Below are positions 1 through 6,128 of a DNA stretch of 7,175 bases, piece by piece. The position numbers and the translations under genes are program-made. Where the stretch lies: contig JAHZKV010000138.1 of NCBI GenBank assembly GCA_022600215.1, forward strand, positions 1 through 7,175. Reading direction: 5' to 3'. Origin of the DNA: a bacterium (GTDB lineage Bacteria; Chlamydiota; Chlamydiia; Chlamydiales; 2-12-FULL-49-11). Under the pieces are notes generated by a model, which saw only the letters and a list, made by a program, of their open reading frames with translations, was not told the origin of the DNA and made no database searches. Each line of letters starts with the position of its first letter. The stretch's first letter is position 1.

Positions 1-386
1 ATAGAATGGATGGGCACCAGTTTTAAAATTTCTTTGAAATATTCTAGTCCAGGTTCAAATTCATCAAGAAATCTTTCTACAAAGATTTCAAAAGTTCTCC
101 TTTTTTCTTTGTCTACAAGGAGATAACCTTCTTTGCAAACAAATAAATTCAATGGAGATAAAGATTTTAGAATCTCTTCTATCTCCTCGGCGGAGGTATC
201 GGTATTATCTTGAAGTTCTTCTATAGAAACTTTTAATGGGCTATAAAGTATTTCCTCTAAGACGCTCATTTCTTTTACAGAAAGCTTTTCCATCGCCAGG
301 CGGAGGTCAAGATGTTGTTGAAAGTCAAAGTCCTCTAGGACCACTTTGCAAGGAACGCTTCCTAGTATATCGTGCATAATACCCAT
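1..386 (-). CDS. Unrecognised protein with winged-helix-like fold, 3' end outside window
   Basis: This minus-strand reading frame stays open from 386 to the window edge (128 codons plus 2 nt), so the C-terminus is missing. I do not recognise the family. Residues about 39-48, 53-62 and 66-78 read as three amphipathic helices, the second and third shaped like a helix-turn-helix. A short strand-turn-strand with VCKEGYLLVDKEKRR (about 83-97) resembles the wing of a winged-helix domain. The rest is acidic and helical. ATG at 386 was chosen because a good minus-strand promoter (437-409) lies just upstream. No clear Shine-Dalgarno precedes it, and ATG at 377 (GGG a few bases upstream) is equally possible. 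The frame is also open back to a stop at 458-456. Starting at ATG 413 or TTG 437 would add a very hydrophobic N-terminus that could be a membrane helix, so the start is unsettled. The gene is divergent from leuS. A DNA-binding role is inferred from shape only. Confidence 0.6.
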   Translation of the reverse strand, partial: MGIMHDILGSVPCKVVLEDFDFQQHLDLRLAMEKLSVKEMSVLEEILYSPLKVSIEELQDNTDTSAEEIEEILKSLSPLNLFVCKEGYLLVDKEKRRTFEIFVERFLDEFEPGLEYFKEILKLVPIHS

Positions 387-408
387 TATGTAATTAGCTA
401 ATGCCACT

Positions 409-437
409 ATCATAAATAGAGTAAGGATAAGAAACAA
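409..437 (-). promoter_or_regulatory. Predicted sigma-70-type promoter for the minus-strand gene
   Basis: On the minus strand, TTGTTT (437-432) is followed after exactly 17 bp by TATGAT (414-409). Transcription would start near 402, leaving about 15-25 nt of leader before ATG 386 or ATG 377. If this promoter is used, the hydrophobic extension starting at 413 or 437 would not be translated from it. Confidence 0.5.
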
Positions 438-460
438 TACAATTTTTCGAGAAATTTAGA

Positions 461-489
461 TTGATTGCAGAATCTACTTCGGTTATTAT
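461..489 (+). promoter_or_regulatory. Predicted sigma-70-type promoter for leuS-waaA
   Basis: TTGATT (461-466) and TATTAT (484-489) are separated by exactly 17 bp. Transcription would start near 496, giving a leader of about 20 nt before the leuS ATG at 517. A leader this short leaves no room for a T-box or other leader riboswitch. It lies back to back with the minus-strand promoter, with 23 bp between the two -35 elements. Confidence 0.55.
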
Positions 490-516
490 GTTTCTAAAAA
501 ATTCCTAGGATAGAAG

Positions 517-2997
517 ATGAACAACAAATACACCCCTTCAGATATTGAAAAAAAATGGCAAGAGCATTGGGAGCAAAATAAAACTTATAAGGTGGAAGTT
601 GATGAGACAAAACCTAAATATTATATACTAGATATGTTTCCTTATCCTTCCGGAGCTGGGCTGCATGTTGGTCACGTTGTTGGGTATACTGGAACGGATG
701 TGATTGCGCGGTATAAAAGGCAAAAAGGATTTAATGTCCTTCATCCAATGGGATGGGATAGTTTTGGGCTTCCAGCAGAGCAATATGCGATTCGCACTGG
801 AACTCATCCGCAAATCACTACCGAAAAAAATATTGCCACCTATAAAAAACAACTTCGTTCTCTTGGATTTAGCTATGATTGGGATAGAGAGATTGCTTCT
901 TCTGATCCACAGTATTATAAGTGGACGCAATGGATCTTTACGAAATTGTATGAGAAGGGACTTGCTTATCAAGCAGAAGTGACAGTGAATTTTTGTGAAG
1001 AGCTCGGAACAGTACTTGCTAATGAGGAAGTAGAAAACGGTAAATCCGTAGAGGGTGGATTCCCTATTGTCCAAAAGCCTCTCAAGCAATGGATCTTAAA
1101 AATTACAGAATACGCGGATAAGCTTTTAGAGGATTTAGATTTATTGGATTGGCCTGATCACCTGAAAAAGCTTCAAAGGAATTGGATTGGGAAAAGTGAA
1201 GGAGTAGAGCTCTCCTTCCAAACAGTAGGTGGAGAGCATTCCATTTCTTGCTTTACTACGAGGGTAGACACTCTTTTTGGCGTAACCTTTTTAGTAATCG
1301 CTCCAGAGCACCCCCTAGTAAAATCCTTAATCCAGAAAAAGTATAAACATACTTGTGCAGACTATATTGAAAAAGCGGGTGCAAAGAATGATATGGAGCG
1401 TACAGAGCTTGCTAAGGAAAAAAGCGGCGTGTTTACCGGGAGTTATGTGGTAAATCCTGCAACAGGAGAAGAAATTCCTGTTTGGATTGCAGACTATGTG
1501 CTCACTTCCTATGGAACAGGAGCAGTGATGGGAGTACCTTCGGACGATGCTCGTGATAGGGAGTTTGCAGAGAAATATGAGCTTTTAATCAAAGAGATAA
1601 TAGACGAAGATGGCGCCTATCAGAACTCTAGCAATGAGGAAATTTCTTTAGAAGGGATGGATCTGGATACGGCAAAAGCTGCGATGGCGGCTTATGTAGA
1701 GACTAAAGGTGTTGGAAAAAAAGCAGTGAATTACAAGTTAAGAGATTGGCTCTTTTCAAGGCAGCGCTATTGGGGCGAAACCTTTCCAATTATTCATGGG
1801 GAAGATGGATCTATGCGTTTACTTGAGCTGGATGAATTGCCTTTGACTCCGCCAGTCATGGAAGATTTCTTACCTTCTCCAGATGGGAAGAGTCCTCTTG
1901 CAAAAATGAGAAATTGGGTAGAGATCATCGATCCAAAAACTGGCAAGAGAGGATTTAGAGAAACTAATACAATGCCGCAATGGGCAGGTTCTTGTTGGTA
2001 CTATTTGCGATATCTAGACCCAAAGAATAGTGAAAAAGCATGGGGAGAGAAAGAAGAGAAGTATTGGATGCCTGTGGATCTTTATGTGGGCGGTGTCGAG
2101 CATGCTGTACTACACCTCCTTTATGCTAGATTTTGGCATAAGGTGCTATATGATTTAGGATATGTTTCCACAAAGGAACCCTTCCAGGCGTTGCGCAATC
2201 AGGGGCTTGTGACCTCGATGTCATTTAAAAAAGAGGGGGGCGGTTATATTGCTCCTCAAGATGTGATGGAAGAGGAAGGCGAGTTGCTAGATAAAAGAAG
2301 TAAAGCGCGTGTTCATGCTTCGGTAGAAAAGATGTCTAAGTCCAAGCTGAACGGTGTTTCCCCTGATGAGATAGTGGAGGAATATGGCGCGGACTCTCTT
2401 AGGCTTTATGAGCTTTTTATGACGCCATTTGATAAGGAGAAGATCTGGCAAAGTGATGCAGTTTCTGGGTGTCGAAGATTTTTGAACAGAGTATACGAGA
2501 TGGTGGTTTCTGATAAGGTGGTAGAAGAGGATTCATTAGTTGGAAGTCGTTTGATTCATCGTTTGGTTAAGGCTGTTGAAGAAGATTTAGAATCTCTTAG
2601 CTTTAATACAGCAATAGCAAAAATGATGGAGTTTATTAACCACTTTAGCGCACTAGAAAGTTATCCGAAAAATGCTTTGATCATGTTGGTTCAATTGATC
2701 TATCCATTTGCACCCCATTTTAGTGCAGAGTGTTATGCTCTACTGGGTGAAAAGGATGATATTGTATTTGCAGCATTCCCTAAGTATGATCAAAAGTATT
2801 TAGAAGATGATGAAGTTACGATTGTTTTTCAGGTAATGGGTAAGTTAAGAAGTAAGGGCATTTTTAAGAAAGGAGCATCGAAAGAATCGGTGCTGGAAGA
2901 GGCAAAGAAAGATCCAAAAATGGCAAAGTACCTAGATGGGGAGATTGTGAAGGAGATTTTTGTGCCAAATAAACTAGTAAATTTTGTAGTAAGGTAG
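517..2997 (+). CDS. leuS: Leucyl-tRNA synthetase (LeuRS)
   Basis: This 826-residue class I aminoacyl-tRNA synthetase charges tRNA-Leu with leucine in the cytoplasm. The HIGH-type signature is LHVGH (49-53) after YPSG. The CP1 editing domain spans about 222-405 and holds TTRVDT (247-252, with the editing-site Thr at 252) and VPSDDARD (340-347). Catalytic residues resume with DWLFSRQRYWGE (410-421) and AGSCWYYLRY (490-499). KMSKS is at 605-609, followed by a helical anticodon-binding domain and a small C-terminal tRNA-binding domain. Length is normal for bacterial LeuRS. An insertion of about 30 residues before KMSKS, with GGGYIAPQDVMEEEGE, resembles chlamydial LeuRS as I recall it. The usual His of VPxHDxRD is Asp here, while both conserved aspartates remain. 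AGGA (507-510) sits 6 bp before ATG 517. The stop is 3 bp before waaA, so the two are surely co-transcribed. Confidence 0.97.
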   Translation: MNNKYTPSDIEKKWQEHWEQNKTYKVEVDETKPKYYILDMFPYPSGAGLHVGHVVGYTGTDVIARYKRQKGFNVLHPMGWDSFGLPAEQYAIRTGTHPQITTEKNIATYKKQLRSLGFSYDWDREIASSDPQYYKWTQWIFTKLYEKGLAYQAEVTVNFCEELGTVLANEEVENGKSVEGGFPIVQKPLKQWILKITEYADKLLEDLDLLDWPDHLKKLQRNWIGKSEGVELSFQTVGGEHSISCFTTRVDTLFGVTFLVIAPEHPLVKSLIQKKYKHTCADYIEKAGAKNDMERTELAKEKSGVFTGSYVVNPATGEEIPVWIADYVLTSYGTGAVMGVPSDDARDREFAEKYELLIKEIIDEDGAYQNSSNEEISLEGMDLDTAKAAMAAYVETKGVGKKAVNYKLRDWLFSRQRYWGETFPIIHGEDGSMRLLELDELPLTPPVMEDFLPSPDGKSPLAKMRNWVEIIDPKTGKRGFRETNTMPQWAGSCWYYLRYLDPKNSEKAWGEKEEKYWMPVDLYVGGVEHAVLHLLYARFWHKVLYDLGYVSTKEPFQALRNQGLVTSMSFKKEGGGYIAPQDVMEEEGELLDKRSKARVHASVEKMSKSKLNGVSPDEIVEEYGADSLRLYELFMTPFDKEKIWQSDAVSGCRRFLNRVYEMVVSDKVVEEDSLVGSRLIHRLVKAVEEDLESLSFNTAIAKMMEFINHFSALESYPKNALIMLVQLIYPFAPHFSAECYALLGEKDDIVFAAFPKYDQKYLEDDEVTIVFQVMGKLRSKGIFKKGASKESVLEEAKKDPKMAKYLDGEIVKEIFVPNKLVNFVVR

Positions 2998-3000
2998 AAG

Positions 3001-4248
3001 ATGTCTTTTTTGTATAGCCTGTTCACTTTCATTTGGAGTGGAATAATGATCATAAAGTATAGCTATGATCGCTTTAAGTATAAGAAATTTTACGGGATTT
3101 TGCTCTATAAGCTGGGGCTAAAGAGGCAAAAAATTCTTTCTCATGGAGAGAAAAAGTGTATTTGGATCCATGCTACTTCCTTTGGGGAGACAATGTCTAC
3201 CAAGACACTTTTAAAAAGCTTAAGAGAGAGGCATCCAAAGTGTCATATCGTTTTTTCTGCCTTTACCAGTGCGGGTTATGATCTTGCTAAGACTTTTGAG
3301 TGGGTGGATCAAGTGATCATTATGCCAGTCGATCGGAAAAGGAAGATGAGGCAACTGGTAAACGATATTTCTCCTGATGTCTTTATCTTAACAGAGAGTG
3401 ATTATTGGAGAAATTTACTTTTTGAGGTGAAGGCCTCTTGCGCCAAGATGATTTTAGTAGGCGGGAGGATTTCAGATCGCTCCTTTAAGCGTTTTTTGCT
3501 TGCGCCAGCATTTTCTAAGTCCTTGTTCTCCGTTTTTGATGCTTTATTACTCCAAGATCATATGATGGAAAAGAAATTCTTAGCGCTGGGCGTAGATTCC
3601 ACAAAGACAAAGGTGATTGGGAATATTAAGTTAGGGGTAGTGCAAGAGGTTAAAGAATCCGCTAAGGATTATTATTTACCAGATAGGAAATATATCACCT
3701 TTGGCTCCACGCATAAAGGGGAAGAGGATCTGTTACTCACTGCTTTAGCTACCCTTCCAAAAGATGTAGTCTTTATTGTTGTGCCAAGAAAGCCAGAGAG
3801 ATTTAGTGAAGTAGAAGAACTTTTGAATCAACGAGAAGAAAAGTGGCGATTTATTGGAGAGAAAGGAGATGGAGACGAAAGAATTGTCTTTGTGAATAGA
3901 CTTGGAATCCTTTCTGATTGCTACAAGAAGAGCAGCGTTGCCATTGTAGGTGGAAGTTTTTTTGATAAGGTGGGAGGGCATAATGTCTTTGAACCTGTCA
4001 AAGAGGGCGTTCCTGTTTTGTATGGAATGCATACCTATAATCAAAATTCTTTGACTACTTTAGTGGAGAGATTCGGTGTGGGAGAGGCGTGTAGAAAAGA
4101 GGAAGTTCTAGAAAAGAGCCTTAATTTACTAGAAAAAGGGAGAATATCAAAAGAAGTATTGGATCAAATTCAAAAAGAAGTGGATGCGGTAACAGAAAAG
4201 GCAATTTTTTTAATAAATACCTTGTTAAAAAAACCTTCCGTTTGCTAA
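3001..4248 (+). CDS. waaA: 3-deoxy-D-manno-octulosonic acid (Kdo) transferase, chlamydial GseA type
   Basis: This 415-residue GT-B glycosyltransferase (family GT30) moves Kdo from CMP-Kdo onto lipid A precursor at the inner face of the cytoplasmic membrane. Family marks are an N-terminal hydrophobic anchor (about 2-20), the catalytic-base Glu63 in ATSFGE (58-63), STHKGEE (236-242), VPRKPER (261-267), VGGSF (316-320) and GGHNVFEP (325-332), which contacts the nucleotide sugar. In Chlamydia the orthologue GseA adds several Kdo residues in the linkages of the chlamydial LPS epitope. How many this protein adds cannot be read from sequence. The usual ETELWPN motif is here TESDYWRN (131-138), and the usual GPH...NF after the GGHN block is YGMHTYNQ (341-348). 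AAGG (2991-2994), overlapping the end of leuS, is 6 bp before ATG 3001. The gene is the second of the leuS operon, and no terminator is seen before the tRNA genes. Confidence 0.95.
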   Translation: MSFLYSLFTFIWSGIMIIKYSYDRFKYKKFYGILLYKLGLKRQKILSHGEKKCIWIHATSFGETMSTKTLLKSLRERHPKCHIVFSAFTSAGYDLAKTFEWVDQVIIMPVDRKRKMRQLVNDISPDVFILTESDYWRNLLFEVKASCAKMILVGGRISDRSFKRFLLAPAFSKSLFSVFDALLLQDHMMEKKFLALGVDSTKTKVIGNIKLGVVQEVKESAKDYYLPDRKYITFGSTHKGEEDLLLTALATLPKDVVFIVVPRKPERFSEVEELLNQREEKWRFIGEKGDGDERIVFVNRLGILSDCYKKSSVAIVGGSFFDKVGGHNVFEPVKEGVPVLYGMHTYNQNSLTTLVERFGVGEACRKEEVLEKSLNLLEKGRISKEVLDQIQKEVDAVTEKAIFLINTLLKKPSVC

Positions 4249-4283
4249 ACTCTAGCCAACAAAAAGACTAAAGCTTCCTAAAG

Positions 4284-4289
4284 TATTAT
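4284..4289 (+). promoter_or_regulatory. Candidate -10 element for the tRNA genes
   Basis: TATTAT (4284-4289) matches the -10 consensus well and would start transcription a few bases before tRNA-fMet at 4300. No recognisable -35 lies 16-18 bp upstream, where the sequence is A-rich. The alternative is that the tRNAs are transcribed by read-through from leuS-waaA. Confidence 0.3.
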
Positions 4290-4299
4290 AGTTATTTAT

Positions 4300-4372
4300 C
4301 GCGGGATAGAGCAGTTGGAAGCTCGTTGGGCTCATAACCCAAAGGTCGGCGGTTCGAGTCCGTCTCCCGCTA
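4300..4372 (+). tRNA. Initiator tRNA-fMet (CAU)
   Basis: All four arms fold. The acceptor is CGCGGGA/TCCCGCT, the D stem GAGC/GCTC with an 8-nt loop, the anticodon stem TTGGG/CCCAA with loop CTCATAA, and the T arm GGCGG-TTCGAGT-CCGTC. The anticodon CAT is at 4333-4335. Three initiator hallmarks are visible: an unpaired 1-72 position (C1 opposite U72), three consecutive G-C pairs (GGG/CCC) at the base of the anticodon loop, and A11-U24 in the D stem. The discriminator is A73, and CCA is not encoded, so it must be added by tRNA nucleotidyltransferase. Confidence 0.95.
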
Positions 4373-4374
4373 AT

Positions 4375-4409
4375 AAAAGAGTTAGGAAGCAATTTCTAGC
4401 TCTTTTTTT
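4375..4409 (+). terminator. Rho-independent terminator-like hairpin between the two Met tRNA genes
   Basis: AAAAGAGTTAG (4375-4385) pairs with CTAGCTCTTTT (4396-4406), giving 11 bp including one T-G wobble, around a 10-nt loop. The run of T at 4403-4409 completes an intrinsic terminator shape. Only 5 bp separate it from the next tRNA, which has no visible promoter of its own. It may therefore act as a partial terminator, an attenuator or a processing hairpin rather than a full stop. Confidence 0.6.
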
Positions 4410-4414
4410 GTAAT

Positions 4415-4487
4415 GGCGGCTTAGCTCAGTTGGTAGAGCAACGGAATCATAATCCGCAGGTCACTGGTTCGAGTCCGGTAGCCGCTA
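4415..4487 (+). tRNA. tRNA with CAU anticodon, probably elongator tRNA-Met
   Basis: The cloverleaf has acceptor GGCGGCT/AGCCGCT (G1-U72 wobble), D stem GCTC/GAGC, anticodon stem ACGGA/TCCGC with an A27-C43 mismatch, loop ATCATAA with CAT at 4448-4450, and T arm ACTGG-TTCGAGT-CCGGT. A73 is present and CCA is not encoded. It lacks the initiator marks: position 1 pairs with 72 and the GGG/CCC stem is absent. The acceptor GGCGG...CCGCTA matches elongator tRNA-Met of many bacteria, such as Bacillus. The alternative is the tRNA-Ile whose CAU is modified by lysidine synthase, which usually has a different acceptor stem. Confidence 0.85.
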
Positions 4488-4509
4488 TTGCTTTTTTTAG
4501 GGAATCCCC

Positions 4510-4575
4510 GAATGATTCATGCGTTTATTATTTTGCGCAAATTTTTATTGAATCAATTTTTCAATGACTTACTAA
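4510..4575 (+). promoter_or_regulatory. Dyad-rich spacer with a weak candidate promoter for the ftsX-like operon
   Basis: The 171-bp spacer (4488-4658) shows three small palindromes: GAATGATTC (4510-4518), TTTGCGCAAA (4532-4541) and ATTGAATCAAT (4547-4557). The core TGATTCA (4513-4519) recurs inverted as TGAATCA (4549-4555). TTGAAT (4548-4553) and TACTAA (4570-4575), 16 bp apart, form a weak promoter whose -35 lies inside the third palindrome, so a repressor site there is conceivable. A 5-bp hairpin (4605-4619, ATCCC/GGGAT) follows. None of these is strong evidence on its own. Confidence 0.25.
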
Positions 4576-4647
4576 GCGTCGCATATATTTTATTTGAATA
4601 TTAAATCCCTCTCTGGGATAAAGAAGATAATTTAATAAAGAATACAG

Positions 4648-4655
4648 AAGGTGAG
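4648..4655 (+). promoter_or_regulatory. Ribosome binding site that selects a TTG start
   Basis: AAGG within AAGGTGAG lies 7 bp before TTG at 4659. No in-frame ATG exists near the start of the downstream reading frame (the next Met is residue 26, inside the first membrane helix), so this site decides the unusual TTG start. Confidence 0.65.
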
Positions 4656-4658
4656 ATT

Positions 4659-5465
4659 TTGCTTTTATCTATCGTATTATCCATTTTGCGAAGAAAAAAA
4701 TGGGCCCTTCTTTGGGCTGTCTTTTCTTTAGCGATGTGCAATGCTGTCTTTTTCACTGCAAGTGTGCAGAAGGAAAAGTTACTGCGTTTGTATACTGCTA
4801 GAGGGGAGGTCCTTTCTGATGGAGATGTAATTTTACTTTCTTCTGAAAGTAAAGATGTATTACATCCAAAAGCTTTTGAGTTTCCACATATGGAAAATGT
4901 CATGTCCCATAAAGAAGTAACAGGGATTGCTTCTTTAGTACTAGAAGGGGAAGAGTTCGTTCCTGGTGGGGAGTGTCCTGAGCTTATCATGATTTCCTTG
5001 AGAAAGGGTGCAAGCATAAATAAATGGGTAGACACTTTGCAGTCTAGACCTGATTATGTGGCAGTTCATTCTAGTCAGTATAGACGGCTTTATAACAAGG
5101 CGATCCTATTACGAAATAAAGCTCTTAATGGACATTATTCGCTCTTATCTTCGATAGCTTTTTTCTCTTTCTTTGCGACGATTCTTTTTGCCGCTAATTT
5201 AGTGTGTAAAGTTCGAAATGAGATGGGGGCTTTGTTGCAGGAAGGAATTAAGGTAACTCCTCTAATACTTTGGTTTGGATTTTGTTTGAGTAAGATTGCT
5301 GGGATCACCACTTTTTTAGTGTGTCTCTTGCAGTTGTTTATGGCTCCCTTTCTTGAGCTGTTAGTCAAGCTATATATACAAGTATGTTTTGTGGAGTTAA
5401 CTACCATCTTCATCACTGTATCACTGATTTTAATGGTAAAAAGGAGAGGAATATGGGCGAAATAG
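4659..5465 (+). CDS. ftsX: FtsX-like ABC-type membrane protein (short, TTG start)
   Basis: This 268-residue membrane protein has FtsX topology. A basic cytoplasmic tail (RRKK, 11-14) leads into TM1 (about 15-35), then an extracytoplasmic domain of about 120 residues (36-158). Three more helices follow at about 160-183, 202-227 and 235-259, with a basic C-terminus. The TM2-TM3 loop, KVRNEMGALLQEGIKVTP (184-201), resembles the cytoplasmic coupling segment (R-E-[IM]-x-x-L-x-x-x-G) that docks on FtsE. In FtsX the outer domain binds activators of peptidoglycan hydrolases during division. LolC/LolE and MacB share this topology but are larger with bigger outer domains, so FtsX fits better. The protein is shorter than typical FtsX (about 300-350). 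Its 3' end overlaps the FtsE-like gene by 13 bp, and the order permease-then-ATPase is the reverse of the usual ftsE-ftsX. The name is a family inference from topology and partner. Confidence 0.7.
   Translation: MLLSIVLSILRRKKWALLWAVFSLAMCNAVFFTASVQKEKLLRLYTARGEVLSDGDVILLSSESKDVLHPKAFEFPHMENVMSHKEVTGIASLVLEGEEFVPGGECPELIMISLRKGASINKWVDTLQSRPDYVAVHSSQYRRLYNKAILLRNKALNGHYSLLSSIAFFSFFATILFAANLVCKVRNEMGALLQEGIKVTPLILWFGFCLSKIAGITTFLVCLLQLFMAPFLELLVKLYIQVCFVELTTIFITVSLILMVKRRGIWAK
5441..5446 (+). promoter_or_regulatory. Strong Shine-Dalgarno that fixes the FtsE-like start
   Basis: AAGGAG lies 6 bp before ATG 5453, inside the end of the ftsX-like gene. It argues against a 23-codon upstream extension in the same frame from ATG 5384 and gives the protein the exact FtsE length of 222 residues. 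The 13-bp overlap also allows translational coupling. Confidence 0.8.
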
Positions 5466-6121
5466 TTTTTAAAGATCTTACCTTAAAAGAAAAAGGAAAG
5501 CTTTTATTAGAAGAGCTTAACTTTTCCATTGGAGAAGGGGAGCTGTTTATGATTAAAGGCCCTTCTGCTGCGCAAAATAAAGCTGTTTTACGGCTTATCC
5601 AAGGCTTTGCTACTCCTTCTTTAGGGAGTGTAAAGGTAGAGCTGGAGGAGCAGAATTTTTCTGTAGGATCTAATCTAGTACCTTTTTTAGGAGAGCTTAC
5701 TGCAAAACAATCACTTGCTCTGCCCCTTATTGCAAGAGGGTATTCCAAAGTGGAAAGTGACAATAAGATCTACGAGATAGCAAAATACTTCTCTTTAGAA
5801 GAGGTGATGGATATCCAGGTAAAGGATCTTGCTAAAGAAGAAAAGGCTTTACTGGGTGTTGCTAAAGCAGTGGTTGCTGAGCCATCACTTGTTTTGCTGG
5901 AGGAGTTTTCTCCTTATTTAGACCATAAAGTGGCTGTCTTGGTGATGACCTACCTTCACGAAATTTCGGTGGATTTTGAAGTGACAGTGGTAATGGTAGA
6001 AAATGACAGAAGACTTCATCCTTTTGCTGCAAAGATTTTGCATCTAGAAGATAAGAGGATAAAAGACTTGGTAGGAGAAGGGGTAGATTTGAATAAGTTG
6101 ATGCCTTTCCTTAAAATATAG
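5453..6121 (+). CDS. ftsE: FtsE-like ABC protein with degenerate ATP-binding motifs (predicted pseudo-ATPase)
   Basis: This 222-residue protein has the length and layout of FtsE, the cytoplasmic ATPase partner of FtsX. Against E. coli FtsE as I recall it, the motif regions align without gaps. GPSAAQNKA (36-44) stands where GxSGAGKST should be, replacing the catalytic Lys with Asn42. The Q-loop Gln is Asn74. LTAKQSLALPL (82-92) matches LTVYENVALPL. The signature LSGGE is LAKEE (126-130). Walker B is LVLLEE (146-151), with Asp to Glu but the catalytic Glu kept, followed by a D-loop-like YLD. The H-loop His is Asn184 in VVMVEND. Nucleotide hydrolysis is therefore unlikely, and binding is doubtful. 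The frame is intact with no stop or frameshift, and scaffold residues are well kept, so this looks like a selected pseudo-ATPase rather than decay. It overlaps the FtsX-like gene upstream and is 7 bp before the HD gene. LolD-type origin is less likely given length and partner. Confidence 0.8.
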   Translation: MGEIVFKDLTLKEKGKLLLEELNFSIGEGELFMIKGPSAAQNKAVLRLIQGFATPSLGSVKVELEEQNFSVGSNLVPFLGELTAKQSLALPLIARGYSKVESDNKIYEIAKYFSLEEVMDIQVKDLAKEEKALLGVAKAVVAEPSLVLLEEFSPYLDHKVAVLVMTYLHEISVDFEVTVVMVENDRRLHPFAAKILHLEDKRIKDLVGEGVDLNKLMPFLKI

Positions 6122-6128
6122 GTAATGT

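Larger units (their letters stand above)
4273..4390. repeat. 9-bp perfect inverted repeat flanking the tRNA-fMet gene
   Basis: GCTTCCTAA at 4273-4281 is the exact reverse complement of TTAGGAAGC at 4382-4390, and the tRNA-fMet gene (4300-4372) lies between the arms. In a transcript starting upstream of 4273 the arms could pair and close a stalk around the pre-tRNA. The right arm overlaps the 5' strand and loop of the terminator-like hairpin (4375-4409), so the two structures exclude each other in a nested fold. It could also be chance. Confidence 0.45.

Noticed and set aside
704..982. 92-codon plus-strand reading frame in another frame of leuS
   Set aside because: It overlaps the confirmed LeuRS catalytic domain and shows no family signature or ribosome binding site.
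628..1089. 153-codon minus-strand reading frame inside leuS
   Set aside because: It lies wholly opposite a frame with certain LeuRS motifs and has no recognisable protein features or start signal.
3745..4044. 99-codon minus-strand reading frame inside waaA
   Set aside because: It is opposite the conserved WaaA C-terminal domain and its translation has no coherent domain features.
4480..4498. Possible terminator after the second tRNA (T run 4492-4498)
   Set aside because: The only stem feeding the T run is 3 bp (AGC/GCT), too weak to call an intrinsic terminator, although the T run may still promote some release.
4594..4631. TTGAAT and GATAAT as a promoter for the ftsX-like gene
   Set aside because: The spacing of 26 bp is far outside the 16-18 bp range.
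4601..5035. 144-codon minus-strand reading frame opposite the start of the ftsX-like gene
   Set aside because: The plus strand has a ribosome binding site, a membrane topology and an overlapping partner gene; the minus-strand product is low-complexity and Ser-rich with no recognised motif.
5384..5452. Upstream in-frame ATG extending the FtsE-like protein by 23 residues
   Set aside because: The extension lies inside the ftsX-like gene, has no ribosome binding site and does not match FtsE, while ATG 5453 has a strong AAGGAG and gives the family length.
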